DNA of 64,000 nucleotides from Ardenticatenaceae bacterium (GCA_020634495.1 JACKBR010000003.1:62001-126000), one strand, 5' to 3'. Counted from the stretch's first letter, positions 32,797 to 42,047 are shown. Notes: generated from the letters alone by a model not told the origin. A program made the numbers and translations.

Positions 32797-33873
32797 AGAT
32801 AGCGCCGACCAGACCTCTAGTTTGGCCCGCACCCGGCGAATCACCTCATTGGTGAACTCATCTGTGTTGGCAACCCCGCCAATATCGGCCGTTTTGGTGC
32901 CATCGTACACCGTTTCTAGCGTTGATTCATAAATGGCGCGGCTGGCGCGTTTGGCTTCCGCCTCATCCATAAACGAGAGCAGTCCGGCTGTGGCCAGAAT
33001 CATGGCCATCGGGTTGGCCCGATTTTGCCCTTGCAGGGTGGGGGCCGTGCCGTGCGGCGCTTCGGCCATCACGCAGTCCACTTCTCCATCGTCATCCACA
33101 GAAATGACCATCGACTCTGATCCGGCAATGGAGCCAAACATTTGCAAAACCATGTCAGACAGCAAATCGCCATCCCGGTTCAGGCTGGGGATGACCAGCG
33201 GCTCGCCTGTGGTGGCCAGCAGCAGGGCAAAGGTGGCGTCAATGAGCTGCGGTTCGTAGCGCACGCTGGGGAATTTTTTGGCGGTGGCGTCCATCTCTTC
33301 CTTAAACATGCCTTCATAAACCGGGCTGACGGTAAATTTGGGGCCGCCAAAAACTTTGGCTCCCGTGTTGCGGGCATGGTGGAAGGCATACTCGGCTACG
33401 GCGCGGCAAACGCGGCGGGACACTTTTTCTGTGCGATAAGCCATCTCATCTGGCGAGCCTTCTTCCCCTTCGCGCCATTCTTTGGCCCCGTAGGCATCAT
33501 CGCGGGCCATGCGCACCACGCTGATGGGGGCATACACGCCAGCAATGGGGCGCACGCCAGGAATGCGGCGTCCGGTGCGCAAAATGACTTCGGCGTCCAT
33601 TTCCTCGCGCAAAATACGGTTGGGGCTGCCGACATCTCCTTTTTGTTCTGGGGTGACGGTGGCGGCTTTTAGCGCCAGCCGGTGCTGGCGTATGGCTTTG
33701 CCTGCTTCGTAAACAACTTTATTTTTGGTAGCACGACGGTTTTCCAGGCTTAAGTCGAAGCGCAAAAAGTTTAGCTCCATGCGAATAGTGCCGGGTTCGA
33801 GAATACGTATTGCTTCCTCCAGCAGTTCCTGGCCGGTTTGGTCGCCTTCCAGGATAACAATGGTTCGGTTCAT
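32794..33873 (-). CDS. Isocitrate/isopropylmalate dehydrogenase family enzyme, probably isocitrate dehydrogenase
   Basis: 359 aa beta-decarboxylating dehydrogenase. VGSPNRILREEMDAEVILR matches the SxNxxxR...R substrate motif of isocitrate dehydrogenases, in which the Ser is the AceK phosphorylation site in E. coli. The metal-site motif NRDGDLLSDM and the coenzyme motif EAPHGTAPTLQGQNRANP are present. It is shorter than E. coli Icd, closer to NAD-type and homoisocitrate-like enzymes, so 3-isopropylmalate or homoisocitrate cannot be excluded. The stop codon is the first codon of an R1 repeat. Possible target of AceK encoded at 2714. Confidence 0.8.
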   Translation of the reverse strand: MNRTIVILEGDQTGQELLEEAIRILEPGTIRMELNFLRFDLSLENRRATKNKVVYEAGKAIRQHRLALKAATVTPEQKGDVGSPNRILREEMDAEVILRTGRRIPGVRPIAGVYAPISVVRMARDDAYGAKEWREGEEGSPDEMAYRTEKVSRRVCRAVAEYAFHHARNTGAKVFGGPKFTVSPVYEGMFKEEMDATAKKFPSVRYEPQLIDATFALLLATTGEPLVIPSLNRDGDLLSDMVLQMFGSIAGSESMVISVDDDGEVDCVMAEAPHGTAPTLQGQNRANPMAMILATAGLLSFMDEAEAKRASRAIYESTLETVYDGTKTADIGGVANTDEFTNEVIRRVRAKLEVWSALS

Positions 33874-33903
33874 AATGTTGGGTCTCCTAATAATAATTTC
33901 TGT

Positions 33904-35013
33904 TTATGCTTTCTTTCTGCCGCGCAGGTAGTTTAGGTATTTAGGCAGGATGACGGTGTAAAGCTGATAAAGTAACGGCCGTACCGGAAAATCCCATGCG
34001 CCGATGTGCCGGACAACCTGGCCATTAAAGCCAGCTTTGAAACGCCAGACACCCCACAGCCGGTCACTTTCTACAAATTCGTCCGGCGCGCCCCAAAAAT
34101 CATAGACGGTGCAGCCCTGGGCCTTGGCCCAGCGGATGGCTTCCCATTGCAGCAGATAGTTGGGCATACGCTGGCGCTCTTTGTCGGTAGAGGCACCGTA
34201 CATGTAAATGACGCGGTTGCCAAAACGCACCAGGTAAACGGCCGCAACCGGTTCATCTTCAAATTCAGCCACCAACAAATGGCCCATGCCTGCCTGGTGA
34301 AAACTTTGCCAGGCGTCGAGGTAGTAGGCGGACGGCCGTATACCAAATCCATCACGTGCGGCCGTTTCTGCATACATCTCTGCCATCGTGGGGAAGTCAG
34401 CCTCGGTACCGGCTCGCACAACAATCTCTTTGCGCCCAGCCAGCCGGATATTATAACGGGTTTTGGATTTCATTGCCGCCAGCAAATTCTCTTCTGCTTC
34501 GGTCAGGTCTAGCTCGACGGTGTTGCGGAATTGAATTTGTTCGGTGGAAAAGCGCCAGCCCCGGCTTTTTAGCTCTTGGGTAAATTTACTGCCGAGGGGA
34601 GACGGCCGTTCCACTTCGTCACCCCAGCTTTTCACCACTTCTGGATCAATTTTAATGAATATGGCCCGCTCACGCCGGGCGATATTTTCTAGCTCAGCCA
34701 GCACCACGCGCCGCAGAGCGCCATCTTTGTAGTTGAGCGCTGGCCCTTTGGGCACATACAAAATGCAAAATGGCGTACGCGGAATTTTGCGTTTGAGCAC
34801 CATCGCTGTGGCCAATGGTTCCCAACTGCTTTCGCCAATCGTCAGCGTCAGCGGGAGGGGCGTCCAGCCCCAGCGGGATTTTTGCTCGGCCCAGGCCCAG
34901 CTTTGCAGGGCATGGCCACCAGGCATGGCCGCCAATGCTTGCTGCCACGCCGCCTTCGATTTTTCCAGCTTGAACGTAGAAGCCCGGTAGGTGGGCTCTT
35001 GTTGTTGAATCAT
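33904..35013 (-). CDS. FemA/FemB-type aminoacyl transferase-like protein 1
   Basis: 369 aa with the double GNAT fold of the FemABX family, whose members add amino acids from aminoacyl-tRNA to peptidoglycan precursors. Signatures include LQSWAWAEQKSRWGW near residue 37, KSKTRYNIRLAGRKEI at the centre and the second-half block RMPNYLLQWEAIRWAKAQGCTVYDFWGAPDE. It lies directly downstream of a close paralogue (35102) on the same strand with an 88 nt gap. In a monoderm or Chloroflexota envelope the substrate may be a cell-wall or other peptide-linked glycan. Confidence 0.85.
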   Translation of the reverse strand: MIQQQEPTYRASTFKLEKSKAAWQQALAAMPGGHALQSWAWAEQKSRWGWTPLPLTLTIGESSWEPLATAMVLKRKIPRTPFCILYVPKGPALNYKDGALRRVVLAELENIARRERAIFIKIDPEVVKSWGDEVERPSPLGSKFTQELKSRGWRFSTEQIQFRNTVELDLTEAEENLLAAMKSKTRYNIRLAGRKEIVVRAGTEADFPTMAEMYAETAARDGFGIRPSAYYLDAWQSFHQAGMGHLLVAEFEDEPVAAVYLVRFGNRVIYMYGASTDKERQRMPNYLLQWEAIRWAKAQGCTVYDFWGAPDEFVESDRLWGVWRFKAGFNGQVVRHIGAWDFPVRPLLYQLYTVILPKYLNYLRGRKKA

Positions 35014-35027
35014 GTTTTGATTTATAG

Positions 35028-35101
35028 GAGAAGGAATTGGGTGAAAAGTGATAAGTGATAAGTAGAACTTTCCTGACTTGTCACTTTTTACTTTTTACTT
35101 C
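35028..35101. repeat. AAAAGTGATAAGTG-word hairpin repeat
   Basis: GTGAAAAGTGATAAGTGATAAGTAG is answered by ACTTGTCACTTTTTACTTTTTACTTCTTAC, an imperfect hairpin of short words between the two FemAB-like genes. The same words occur in the 61.3 kb array. Confidence 0.6.
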
Positions 35102-36166
35102 TTACTCCCTTCCCCTGCGCCATTGATAAAGTTTGTAGACGAGTTTGTTATAAACGCGGTCGGTTGCGCCGATGGTGCGCTGAAGCTGGCCGCCAAAACC
35201 GCGCTTGAAGCGGTAAACGCCCCACAGCCCATCGTGCCGGTCGGCAAAATTGGCTTCTAGCTCAGCTTCGGGCGCATCGGGTACGCCCCAAAGATCGTAC
35301 CAGTGGCAGCCCTGGGCTTTGGCCCATTCCATGGCCGCCCATTGCACGGCGTAGGTGGGCATTCGCTGCCGCTCTTCATTGCTGGACGCGCCGTACAGGT
35401 AAGCGGCCGTTTTCCCCAACGCAAACACCATGACGCCAGCCAACGGCCGTTCCTCATACTCTGCCAAAAAGAGGGCCACTTGATTGTTCGGGGCAAAAAT
35501 CTCAAAAGCGGCATGGTAATACATGGGCGTGTGTACGCCAAAGGCATCTCGCTCACCCGTTTGGCGCATCAGCTTGTTAAAAGCCGCTATGTCGCTCAGG
35601 CCGCCCTGCCGCACCGTGACCCCTTTTTTGGCGGCCAGGCGGATGTTGTAGCGGGTTTTTTGTTTCATGGCGGCCAGAATGTCATCGGGAGACGGCCGTA
35701 AATCAATCAAAATGGTATTCGGTGGCTGAATTGTGTCTGTATTGGGCAGCAGATTGTGCTGCTGGCAAATGGTTTGCCAATGGGCTGTTGTAGACGCATC
35801 TTGCCACAGCAGCGGCTCCATTTTTAGAATGCCCGCACCCCGCTCATAAACCGACTGATCAATCTGGTTGAGCAGGATGGTGACCTGTTCTTTGTCATGC
35901 CAATCGACCAGCGGCCCGTGGGGAATGTAGGCCATCTTTACCAGCCCGGCTGCGGCCGAACGGTATAAAACCTGGGCCCCAGCAGCTAATTTGCCATCTT
36001 TGCGCAGCCAAACGCGGTGCGACGTCCAGCCAAAGCGATTTTTGAGCCTGGCCCAATTGGTTGTTTGCAGCAGGCTGCCGTGGGGATGGTTGGCCACAAA
36101 GCTGTCCCATTCGGCATCTTCTTCGCTGTACGGCCGTTCGCCAATTTCAATAATTTTGTCCAACAT
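35102..36166 (-). CDS. FemA/FemB-type aminoacyl transferase-like protein 2
   Basis: 354 aa paralogue of the downstream gene: LLQTTNWARLKNRFGWTSHRVWL near residue 31, MKQKTRYNIRLAAKKGVTVR at the centre, and RMPTYAVQWAAMEWAKAQGCHWYDLWGVPD in the second half. Tandem FemX pairs often add successive residues of one peptide cross-bridge, which is the simplest reading here. TATAAT ends 8 nt before ATG 36166 with no ribosome site, suggesting a leaderless transcript. Confidence 0.85.
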   Translation of the reverse strand: MLDKIIEIGERPYSEEDAEWDSFVANHPHGSLLQTTNWARLKNRFGWTSHRVWLRKDGKLAAGAQVLYRSAAAGLVKMAYIPHGPLVDWHDKEQVTILLNQIDQSVYERGAGILKMEPLLWQDASTTAHWQTICQQHNLLPNTDTIQPPNTILIDLRPSPDDILAAMKQKTRYNIRLAAKKGVTVRQGGLSDIAAFNKLMRQTGERDAFGVHTPMYYHAAFEIFAPNNQVALFLAEYEERPLAGVMVFALGKTAAYLYGASSNEERQRMPTYAVQWAAMEWAKAQGCHWYDLWGVPDAPEAELEANFADRHDGLWGVYRFKRGFGGQLQRTIGATDRVYNKLVYKLYQWRRGRE

Positions 36167-36174
36167 AGGGGCCG

Positions 36175-36180
36175 ATTATA
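36175..36180 (-). promoter_or_regulatory. -10 box, probably leaderless promoter of FemAB-like gene 2
   Basis: Consensus TATAAT, 8 nt (CGGCCCCT) before ATG 36166. Confidence 0.5.
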
Positions 36181-36210
36181 CCGTGTAAAAGCCAAAAAGC
36201 TTTTTTCATG

Positions 36211-36403
36211 CATTGGGTCGTAGGGTAATCGCATATTCCCCCATCGCCGGAGGCTGAAGCCATCCGGCTAGTTACGGAAGCCCTTTGGGCTGCCCGAACG
36301 GGCTTTGAAAACAGGCCCTTTGGGCCTTTCATAGATAGCGGGGGCGTTCACGCCTCCGCGAGCATGGCAGAAAAACCGAGTATGCGATTACCCTACATTG
36401 GGT
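36211..36403. mobile_element. MITE-like element with 16 bp inverted ends and 8 bp direct flanks
   Basis: GTAGGGTAATCGCATA at 36220-36235 is perfectly inverted at 36381-36396. The pair is bounded by CATTGGGT at 36211-36218 and 36396-36403, a likely target-site duplication. The 145 bp interior has GC-rich hairpins (GGAGGCTGAAGCCATCC, AGCCCTTTGGGCT, AGGCCCTTTGGGCCT) and no gene. It lies between a FemAB-like gene and the zinc-ribbon gene. Confidence 0.75.
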
Positions 36404-36485
36404 GGATGGCTGGCCAGGGCGTTTATGCTACAATCGACGGTCAAATCCTCTGCCCTTATTGGGCACACATGCTGGGTGCAATCTT

Positions 36486-37184
36486 ATGACACAAATACGC
36501 CAACTGTATCAACTGCAAAAACTGGATACCGAAATTGATGAGAAGAAAAAGCGTCTGGGTGAAGTGCTTAAGGCGCAAAATGAGCCCCAAGCCTTGCTGG
36601 CCAAGCGGCAGCGGGCGGAAACGGCCGCTGTGGAATTGCAAAAATGGCAGGCGCAGCATTCAGATTTGAACCTGGAGATTGGCAGCCTGAACAGCAAAGC
36701 CAAAGCGTCTGAAGATCGCCTCTACTCTGGCAAGGTGACCAATCCAAAGGAGCTGGCTGAATTGCAGCAAGAAATTGAAGCGCTGGGGCGGCGCAAAGCG
36801 GTGCTGGAAGATGCCCTGGTGGAGGCGCTGGTGATGGTGGAAGAAGCCCAAACGGAGAAAACGGCCGCAGACAGTGAGCTGGAAACGGCCGTTGCCCAAT
36901 GGGAAAACCAAAGCGCCCACCTAAAAACTGAGCAAAATGAGTTAGCTCTGAACCTGCATAAACTGATGCAATCCCGCAAAACCAAAGCTGCCACCATCGA
37001 TGCCGCCTCTATGAAGGAGTACAACACGCTGCGCCAGCAAAGGCATGGTCTGGCGGTGGCTGGGCTGCGGGTAAACATGTGCCTGGGCTGCCAGACAACC
37101 GTCTCCAGCAACAAGGCGAAAGAAGTAGATGAAGGCCGCAAAGTTTACTGTGGGGGATGTGGTCGTTTGCTGGTGGCTGTGTAG
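36486..37184 (+). CDS. Coiled-coil zinc-ribbon protein (CT398/DUF164-like)
   Basis: 232 aa from ATG 36486. Residues 1-185 are almost entirely heptad-rich coiled coil (QLYQLQKLDTEIDEKKKRL). Residues about 195-230 form a C4 zinc ribbon, MCLGCQTTVSS ... VYCGGCGRLL. This is the architecture of the widespread DUF164/CT398 family, linked in some species to flagellar, secretion or RNA-associated functions. No partner genes nearby indicate which. A TACAAT box at 36430 is a plausible promoter just beyond the MITE-like element. Confidence 0.8.
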   Translation: MTQIRQLYQLQKLDTEIDEKKKRLGEVLKAQNEPQALLAKRQRAETAAVELQKWQAQHSDLNLEIGSLNSKAKASEDRLYSGKVTNPKELAELQQEIEALGRRKAVLEDALVEALVMVEEAQTEKTAADSELETAVAQWENQSAHLKTEQNELALNLHKLMQSRKTKAATIDAASMKEYNTLRQQRHGLAVAGLRVNMCLGCQTTVSSNKAKEVDEGRKVYCGGCGRLLVAV

Positions 37185-37359
37185 CCAGACAGCATCGATG
37201 GTAAGATTTCTACTTGTGTCTCAAATTTGTTTCATGTTACTATTTCGCCGTGTTCGTAGGTGGATCGTGGAACGGCCGTATCGCCAAAACCGCCACATCG
37301 CCTATAATTAAACAACAAACGCAGACCTATTTTTGATGATAAGGAGCAATCACCAACTT

Positions 37360-38442
37360 ATGAGTCGATTTTTACGCTGGAGCTTTCCCTTGTTGGTTGT
37401 GGCCGTTGTGGTTATGGCCTGGCCAGATACGGCCGTAGCCGCCAAATGTTTCATCCAGTCAGACGAGATTGGCCATGTGTGTGAAGCAGAACCGCCGCAG
37501 CCGGTATTCTCTAAGCCACAGCCCTTTGCCGACAGTATTTTGCCCTCCCAAACCTACGCACGCCTGCACGACAACATCAATGTGTATGCGGGGCCTAGCG
37601 CGGGAAGCGGCATTGTGCGTAATGTAGGGGATGGCTTTTTGTTCGCCACCATTCAGGGCGCAGTTGAGGGGGAAGGCACACTTTGGTACGTCATCAATTA
37701 TGGTGAATACGTGCGGGCGTCTGATTTAACCCTGGTAGATGCCTCTGAATTTACAGGGATTGAAATTAAGTCGCAGCCGGAACGGCCGTTTGGCTGGATG
37801 ATTGTCGATTATTGGTACAGCAACGAACCGGGCGCAGAACCCGCACCAGAGAACGTCAAACTACCGCGCTACACCTTTTTTGAGGTGTACGACGCCGTCA
37901 CGGCCGACGATGGCTGGATTTGGTACAACATCGGCGGCGGGCGCTGGATGCGCCAAACGTATGTCAGCCTGATTGATAGCAATCCACGCCCAGAAGAGGT
38001 CGGGGCAAATGAATATTGGGTAGAAATTGATTTGTACGAACAGAGCTTTGCTGCCTACATTGGCGATCGTATGGTCTATGCCGGACTCATTTCCAGCGGT
38101 TTGAACCGTTGGCCCACCCATGAAGGGTTGTTCCAGGTGTGGGATCGTCATCTTAAAACCAAGATGTCTGGTGCGGAAGGCAAAATCGATTACTACTTCA
38201 TTGAAGATGTGCCCCACACCATGTTTTTCGACAATGACATTGCCCTGCATGGAGCCTTCTGGCACGACCGGTTTGGTTACAAGCACAGTCATGGCTGCGT
38301 GAACATGCCTCCGCGAGATGCTGAGTGGGTCTTCAACTGGTCGGCCGGTGCCCCCAATGATTTGTGGGTCTGGTCGCACACCTCTGACCCCAATCATTAC
38401 TTTGAACGCTTTGATCCGGAAGCGTCTTTCTCTGGCCCTTAG
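37360..38442 (+). CDS. L,D-transpeptidase (YkuD family), exported
   Basis: 360 aa from ATG 37360. A signal peptide (FPLLVVAVVVMAWPDTAVAA) leads to the mature Cys-containing start. Residues about 55-210 resemble two SH3-like wall-binding repeats (YARLHDNINVYAGPS). The YkuD domain begins at YWVEIDLYEQSFAAYIGDRMVY and ends with the catalytic block HGAFWHDRFGYKHSHGCVNMP, containing the His and Cys. It forms 3-3 peptidoglycan cross-links or anchors proteins. An in-frame ATG at 37333 is less likely because AAGGAG lies between the two starts. A terminator follows. Confidence 0.9.
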   Translation: MSRFLRWSFPLLVVAVVVMAWPDTAVAAKCFIQSDEIGHVCEAEPPQPVFSKPQPFADSILPSQTYARLHDNINVYAGPSAGSGIVRNVGDGFLFATIQGAVEGEGTLWYVINYGEYVRASDLTLVDASEFTGIEIKSQPERPFGWMIVDYWYSNEPGAEPAPENVKLPRYTFFEVYDAVTADDGWIWYNIGGGRWMRQTYVSLIDSNPRPEEVGANEYWVEIDLYEQSFAAYIGDRMVYAGLISSGLNRWPTHEGLFQVWDRHLKTKMSGAEGKIDYYFIEDVPHTMFFDNDIALHGAFWHDRFGYKHSHGCVNMPPRDAEWVFNWSAGAPNDLWVWSHTSDPNHYFERFDPEASFSGP

Positions 38443-38496
38443 CCTTAACCAAAAGTCAAAACACTTTTTGGCTTTGACACATCTGGCAAACTCAAG

Positions 38497-38524
38497 ACCC
38501 TGAGCTCATGGCTCAGGGTTTTTC
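38497..38524 (+). terminator. Intrinsic terminator after L,D-transpeptidase gene
   Basis: ACCCTGAGC (38497-38505) and GCTCAGGGT (38511-38519) enclose a 5-base loop and are followed by TTTTC. Confidence 0.85.
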
Positions 38525-38594
38525 TTTGCCTGTTTCCCCATTTTGCCACCGCCTCAATCGGTTGGCAGCCACCTGCCGTGATACCCAACCCGCC

Positions 38595-39242
38595 TTAGTC
38601 GAGGAGCTGTATCAGGTCTGTGGGCTTGTGCAGGAGGGTGTTGGCTCCGGCGGCGGTCAGTTCTTCTGGGGAGCCATAGCCCCAGGTGACGCCAGCGGCG
38701 AGTACATTGTTGGCTTTTGCCCCAAGGATGTCATGTTCCCGGTCGCCAATCATGAGGGTGTGGGCGGGGGTGAGGGCTTCGGTTTGCAGGATGTGGCGGA
38801 TGAGTTTGTCTTTGTGGGTAAAACGGCCGTCCAGTTCACTGCCATACACGCGCAAAAAATATGGTGCCAGGTCGAAATGTTCTACTATTTGTTTGGCGTA
38901 GACGGCCGGTTTGGAGGTGGCGATGAACAGCCGCTGCCCGGCGGCCTGTAACTGGGCCAGCACGTCGTGAATGTCGGGGTAAGGGTCATTTTCAAATAGG
39001 CCTACCGTGCTGAACCGCTCACGGAAGTAGCGCAGGGCTTCTTTTGGGAGCTGGGGATCGTCGGTTTGCAGCAGGCTGGCGAAGGATTCTTGCAGGGGTG
39101 GCCCAATGCACCAATCCAGCGAGGCGTCTGGGGGATACGGCCGTTCCATCTTGGCCAGCGCATACCGGATTGATTCTGTAATGCCCACCTTCGGGTCGGT
39201 GAGCGTGCCGTCTAAGTCAAAAAGTAGGGTGGTGAAAGTCAT
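38595..39242 (-). CDS. HAD-superfamily phosphatase, phosphoglycolate phosphatase-like
   Basis: 215 aa from ATG 39242. Motif I LLFDLDGTLTDP carries the nucleophile Asp and the acid/base Asp. Motif II is FIATSKP, motif III Lys is in RFTHKDKL, and motif IV MIGDREHDILGAKAN. The cap (residues about 17-85) is the small helical type of PGP/PpaX enzymes. The frame start at 39350 adds an unrelated N-terminus and is rejected. Divergent from the MFS gene. Exact substrate is not determinable. Confidence 0.88.
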   Translation of the reverse strand: MTFTTLLFDLDGTLTDPKVGITESIRYALAKMERPYPPDASLDWCIGPPLQESFASLLQTDDPQLPKEALRYFRERFSTVGLFENDPYPDIHDVLAQLQAAGQRLFIATSKPAVYAKQIVEHFDLAPYFLRVYGSELDGRFTHKDKLIRHILQTEALTPAHTLMIGDREHDILGAKANNVLAAGVTWGYGSPEELTAAGANTLLHKPTDLIQLLD

Positions 39243-39474
39243 GTTGCAAATTCCTTGAAAGCAAACAGCGGAACAGGCACGGCCGAATTCCACGGCCCGA
39301 TAAACCAGCCTTTTGCGTGATTCTGATTGGGCGATTGATGGATCATTCATCCTCCTGTTTTGCCTGATTAGACCGGAAGCTGGGCAAATGTCAAAAAGGT
39401 GCCTAAAAGCCTATCGTTTTTGCTGCAAAAAGCCTATAATTTCACGTTTTGCAAACATATTTGTGAGTGTGATT

Positions 39475-40782
39475 ATGACTGCATTGAGTCGTGTATGGAC
39501 GAAACGGCCGTTGCCCACTGAGCACCGCGCCAACTTTATTCATCTTTACTTAGATATTGCCTGGTACGGCGTGCTGAGCGGCAGCGCCATTGCTTTCATG
39601 GCCATTTTTGCCGCCCGGCAAGGAGCCAATGGCTTTCAGCTAGGTTTGCTCAACGCTGCCCCGGCGGTGGTGAATCTGGCCGTGACGCTGCCGGCCGGGC
39701 AATGGCTGCAAAGCCGCCCGATTAGCCGGGCTGTTTTTTGGATGTCCTTCTGGCACAGGCTGGTTTATTTGCCGCTGATTTTTGTGCCAATGATTGGCAG
39801 CGCCCACTTCCAGATTTGGGCATTGCTTGGCCTGGTCTTGCTGATGAGCCTGCCGGGCACCGTGTTGGCGGTTGGCTTTAATGCCGTGTTTGCCTCGGCT
39901 GTGCCGCCGGAGTGGCGCAGCCACGTTACCGGGCGGCGCAACGTGCTGCTGGCGGTGTGCTACATGGCTTCCTCGCTGGTGAGCGGCCAGCTGTTGGATT
40001 GGCTGGCCTTTCCGTTGGGCTATCAGGTGGTGTTTGGCATTGGGCTGGTGGGGGCGATGATGAGCAGCCTGCATTTGTGGTTTGTACGGCCGTTGCAAAC
40101 AGGTGGCTACCAAAATGGCAAAAGCCTGGGAGATAATGCCCGTCCCGGCATGGTGCGCACCGTTGGGGACGGCACCTGGGCGGGCATTGGGCTTCGGTTT
40201 TTTACCCGGTTTCGCCAACGGCCGTTGCTGCGTTCACGGGTGCTCAGTGGGCCATTTGGCCCCATCGTTGGGCTGCTCTTTTTGTTCCATTTTGCCCAAT
40301 ACCTGGCCATTCCCATCTTTCCGCTTTACTGGGTAAATTATTTGCACCTCACAGATGCCGAAATTAGTCTGGGCAACGCTGTTTTTTACGCCACCGTGCT
40401 ACTGGGGTCTACGCAGCTTACGCGGGTAACCAATCGCTTCCAGCACAAAGGGGTGCTGCTGTGGGGCATGGTAACCATGAGTTTGTACCCGGCGCTAACG
40501 GCCGTTACCCAAAACCTGACCCTGTTTCTCATCACCTCGGCCGTTGGCGGGCTGTCATGGTCGTTGGCGGGCGGGGCCATTGCCAACTATATGCTGGAGC
40601 GCATTCCAGAGGAGGAACGGCCGTCTCACCTGGCGTGGTATAACCTGGCGCTGAATGCGGCCGTTTTGCTCGGCTCAATGCTAGGCCCGCTGTTTGCCCA
40701 ACAGGTGGGCCTGGCAATGGCCTTGGGCATTGCGGCCGTTTGCCGTTTGGGTGCGGCGTTAGCCGTACGCCGTTGGGGCTAA
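39475..40782 (+). CDS. Major facilitator superfamily transporter
   Basis: 435 aa from ATG 39475, behind a TATAAT at 39435. About 12 hydrophobic segments in two halves. AAIFAARQGANGFQLGLLNA and the following loop resemble MFS motif A regions, and SAVGGLSWSLAGGAIANYMLERIPEEERPSHLAWYN is a conserved second-half block. No substrate-specific motif is visible. It is monocistronic, with a word-type hairpin repeat after the stop. Confidence 0.8.
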   Translation: MTALSRVWTKRPLPTEHRANFIHLYLDIAWYGVLSGSAIAFMAIFAARQGANGFQLGLLNAAPAVVNLAVTLPAGQWLQSRPISRAVFWMSFWHRLVYLPLIFVPMIGSAHFQIWALLGLVLLMSLPGTVLAVGFNAVFASAVPPEWRSHVTGRRNVLLAVCYMASSLVSGQLLDWLAFPLGYQVVFGIGLVGAMMSSLHLWFVRPLQTGGYQNGKSLGDNARPGMVRTVGDGTWAGIGLRFFTRFRQRPLLRSRVLSGPFGPIVGLLFLFHFAQYLAIPIFPLYWVNYLHLTDAEISLGNAVFYATVLLGSTQLTRVTNRFQHKGVLLWGMVTMSLYPALTAVTQNLTLFLITSAVGGLSWSLAGGAIANYMLERIPEEERPSHLAWYNLALNAAVLLGSMLGPLFAQQVGLAMALGIAAVCRLGAALAVRRWG

Positions 40783-40796
40783 GCTAAGCGCTTCGC

Positions 40797-40866
40797 GCTG
40801 TAATTGAGTAATTGGGTAATTATGGATGTGTTGCCAATTACCTGATTACTCAATTACCAATTACTT
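40797..40866. repeat. AATTGGGTAATT-word hairpin repeat
   Basis: TAATTGAGTAATTGGGTAAT is answered by ATTACCTGATTACTCAATTACCAATTAC, a long imperfect hairpin between the convergent MFS and nuclease genes that could terminate both. Confidence 0.7.
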
Positions 40867-40867
40867 G

Positions 40868-41860
40868 CTATGGGAGTACAAACTCCGCCACAACCGGCGC
40901 GTGGTCCGATTCGGGGAATTTGTCGTCGGTGCGGAACGCGCCAGACTCATCGTGCAGCACCTCGTTGTGAATTTCTGTGCCGCGATAGTAGGTAAGCAGT
41001 TGGCGCGTGGCCAAAATGTGGTCCAGCATCTCTTTTTTGCCCAAATGCAGCAGCGAAAAGCGGGACGTTTCCGGCACAGATTCCTCACAAGGAATCATGA
41101 CGCGCTCGATGAGGCCCGTGTTGCCCGTCTCCTCAACTGGCCCCATGATGGCTTGCAGCGGAATTTCATTCACGTTGGCGTTAAAATCGCCACAGGCAAC
41201 AATGTATTTTGGCTCGCCGCTCACATCCAATTTATCAAAAATGTCGTCAATGAGAATGCGCATTTCCAGCGCCTGCCCCACGCGCTTCATGGCAGAAATG
41301 AAGCTGCCTTCCGCCCAGCCCGCCATCGTGCGCCAGGTGTAGCCAAACTTCTGGTTGTCAATGTGAGACGGCCGTTTTGACTTCAAATGCACATTCAGCA
41401 GGTGCAGCATCCGGCCTGCGCCCAGATCAATTGTTACATACAAAATGGGGCGTTCCCAGTTAACGTCTTTTGCTTCGGTCTCGGCAGGAACGGCCGTTAC
41501 TTTGCGGTAGCGGGGCTTGGGAGCATACGCATGCTTAATTTGCTGCACATCCCGAATGGGATAGCGGCTAACGACCACCAAATTGCGCTCGTTGTACGCC
41601 TCTCCCTTGGTGGTTTTGGTGTGGGCCGTGTAAAACCATTCGTACGGTGTTTCGGCCAGCAGCTGGCTGAGGGCGTCCAGCTTGCGCGGCTCACCGGGGA
41701 ACTCTTGCCCGTGTACTTCCTGAAAGCAAATCACATCGGCCCGCAGGCGCAGCAGCTGCGGCCGCAGCACGGCAATTCGCTCAGACAGAGACGGCCGTTC
41801 CTTCTCCTTATCATCCAAATTTTCCACATTAAAAGTTGCAATTCGTAATGGTGTTGCCAC
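40868..41860 (-). CDS. Endonuclease/exonuclease/phosphatase family protein
   Basis: 330 aa EEP-fold protein. ATFNVENLDD gives the first Asn, VICFQEVHGQEF the metal-binding Glu, HLLNVHLKSKR a His, IVACGDFNANVNEIPL the GDFN signature and PESDHAPVVAEF the terminal SDH, so the catalytic set looks complete. It could be a nuclease or a phosphatase. There is no signal peptide. Monocistronic. Confidence 0.88.
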   Translation of the reverse strand: MATPLRIATFNVENLDDKEKERPSLSERIAVLRPQLLRLRADVICFQEVHGQEFPGEPRKLDALSQLLAETPYEWFYTAHTKTTKGEAYNERNLVVVSRYPIRDVQQIKHAYAPKPRYRKVTAVPAETEAKDVNWERPILYVTIDLGAGRMLHLLNVHLKSKRPSHIDNQKFGYTWRTMAGWAEGSFISAMKRVGQALEMRILIDDIFDKLDVSGEPKYIVACGDFNANVNEIPLQAIMGPVEETGNTGLIERVMIPCEESVPETSRFSLLHLGKKEMLDHILATRQLLTYYRGTEIHNEVLHDESGAFRTDDKFPESDHAPVVAEFVLP

Positions 41861-42047
41861 AGGAAACTCCTTTATTCATCAGGTCGATTGAAACTGCTCT
41901 CACAGTATAAGTGAAGCGGATGCCAGACTCAACCAATTTAGGCGCTGTATCAATAAACGAACTCCAGACCGGAAATTCCGTCTTCACTTCGTTTAAGCAA
42001 GTAATGGAATCTGTATTGTGTATTTATAACCAAAAGTAGAGGGAAAA

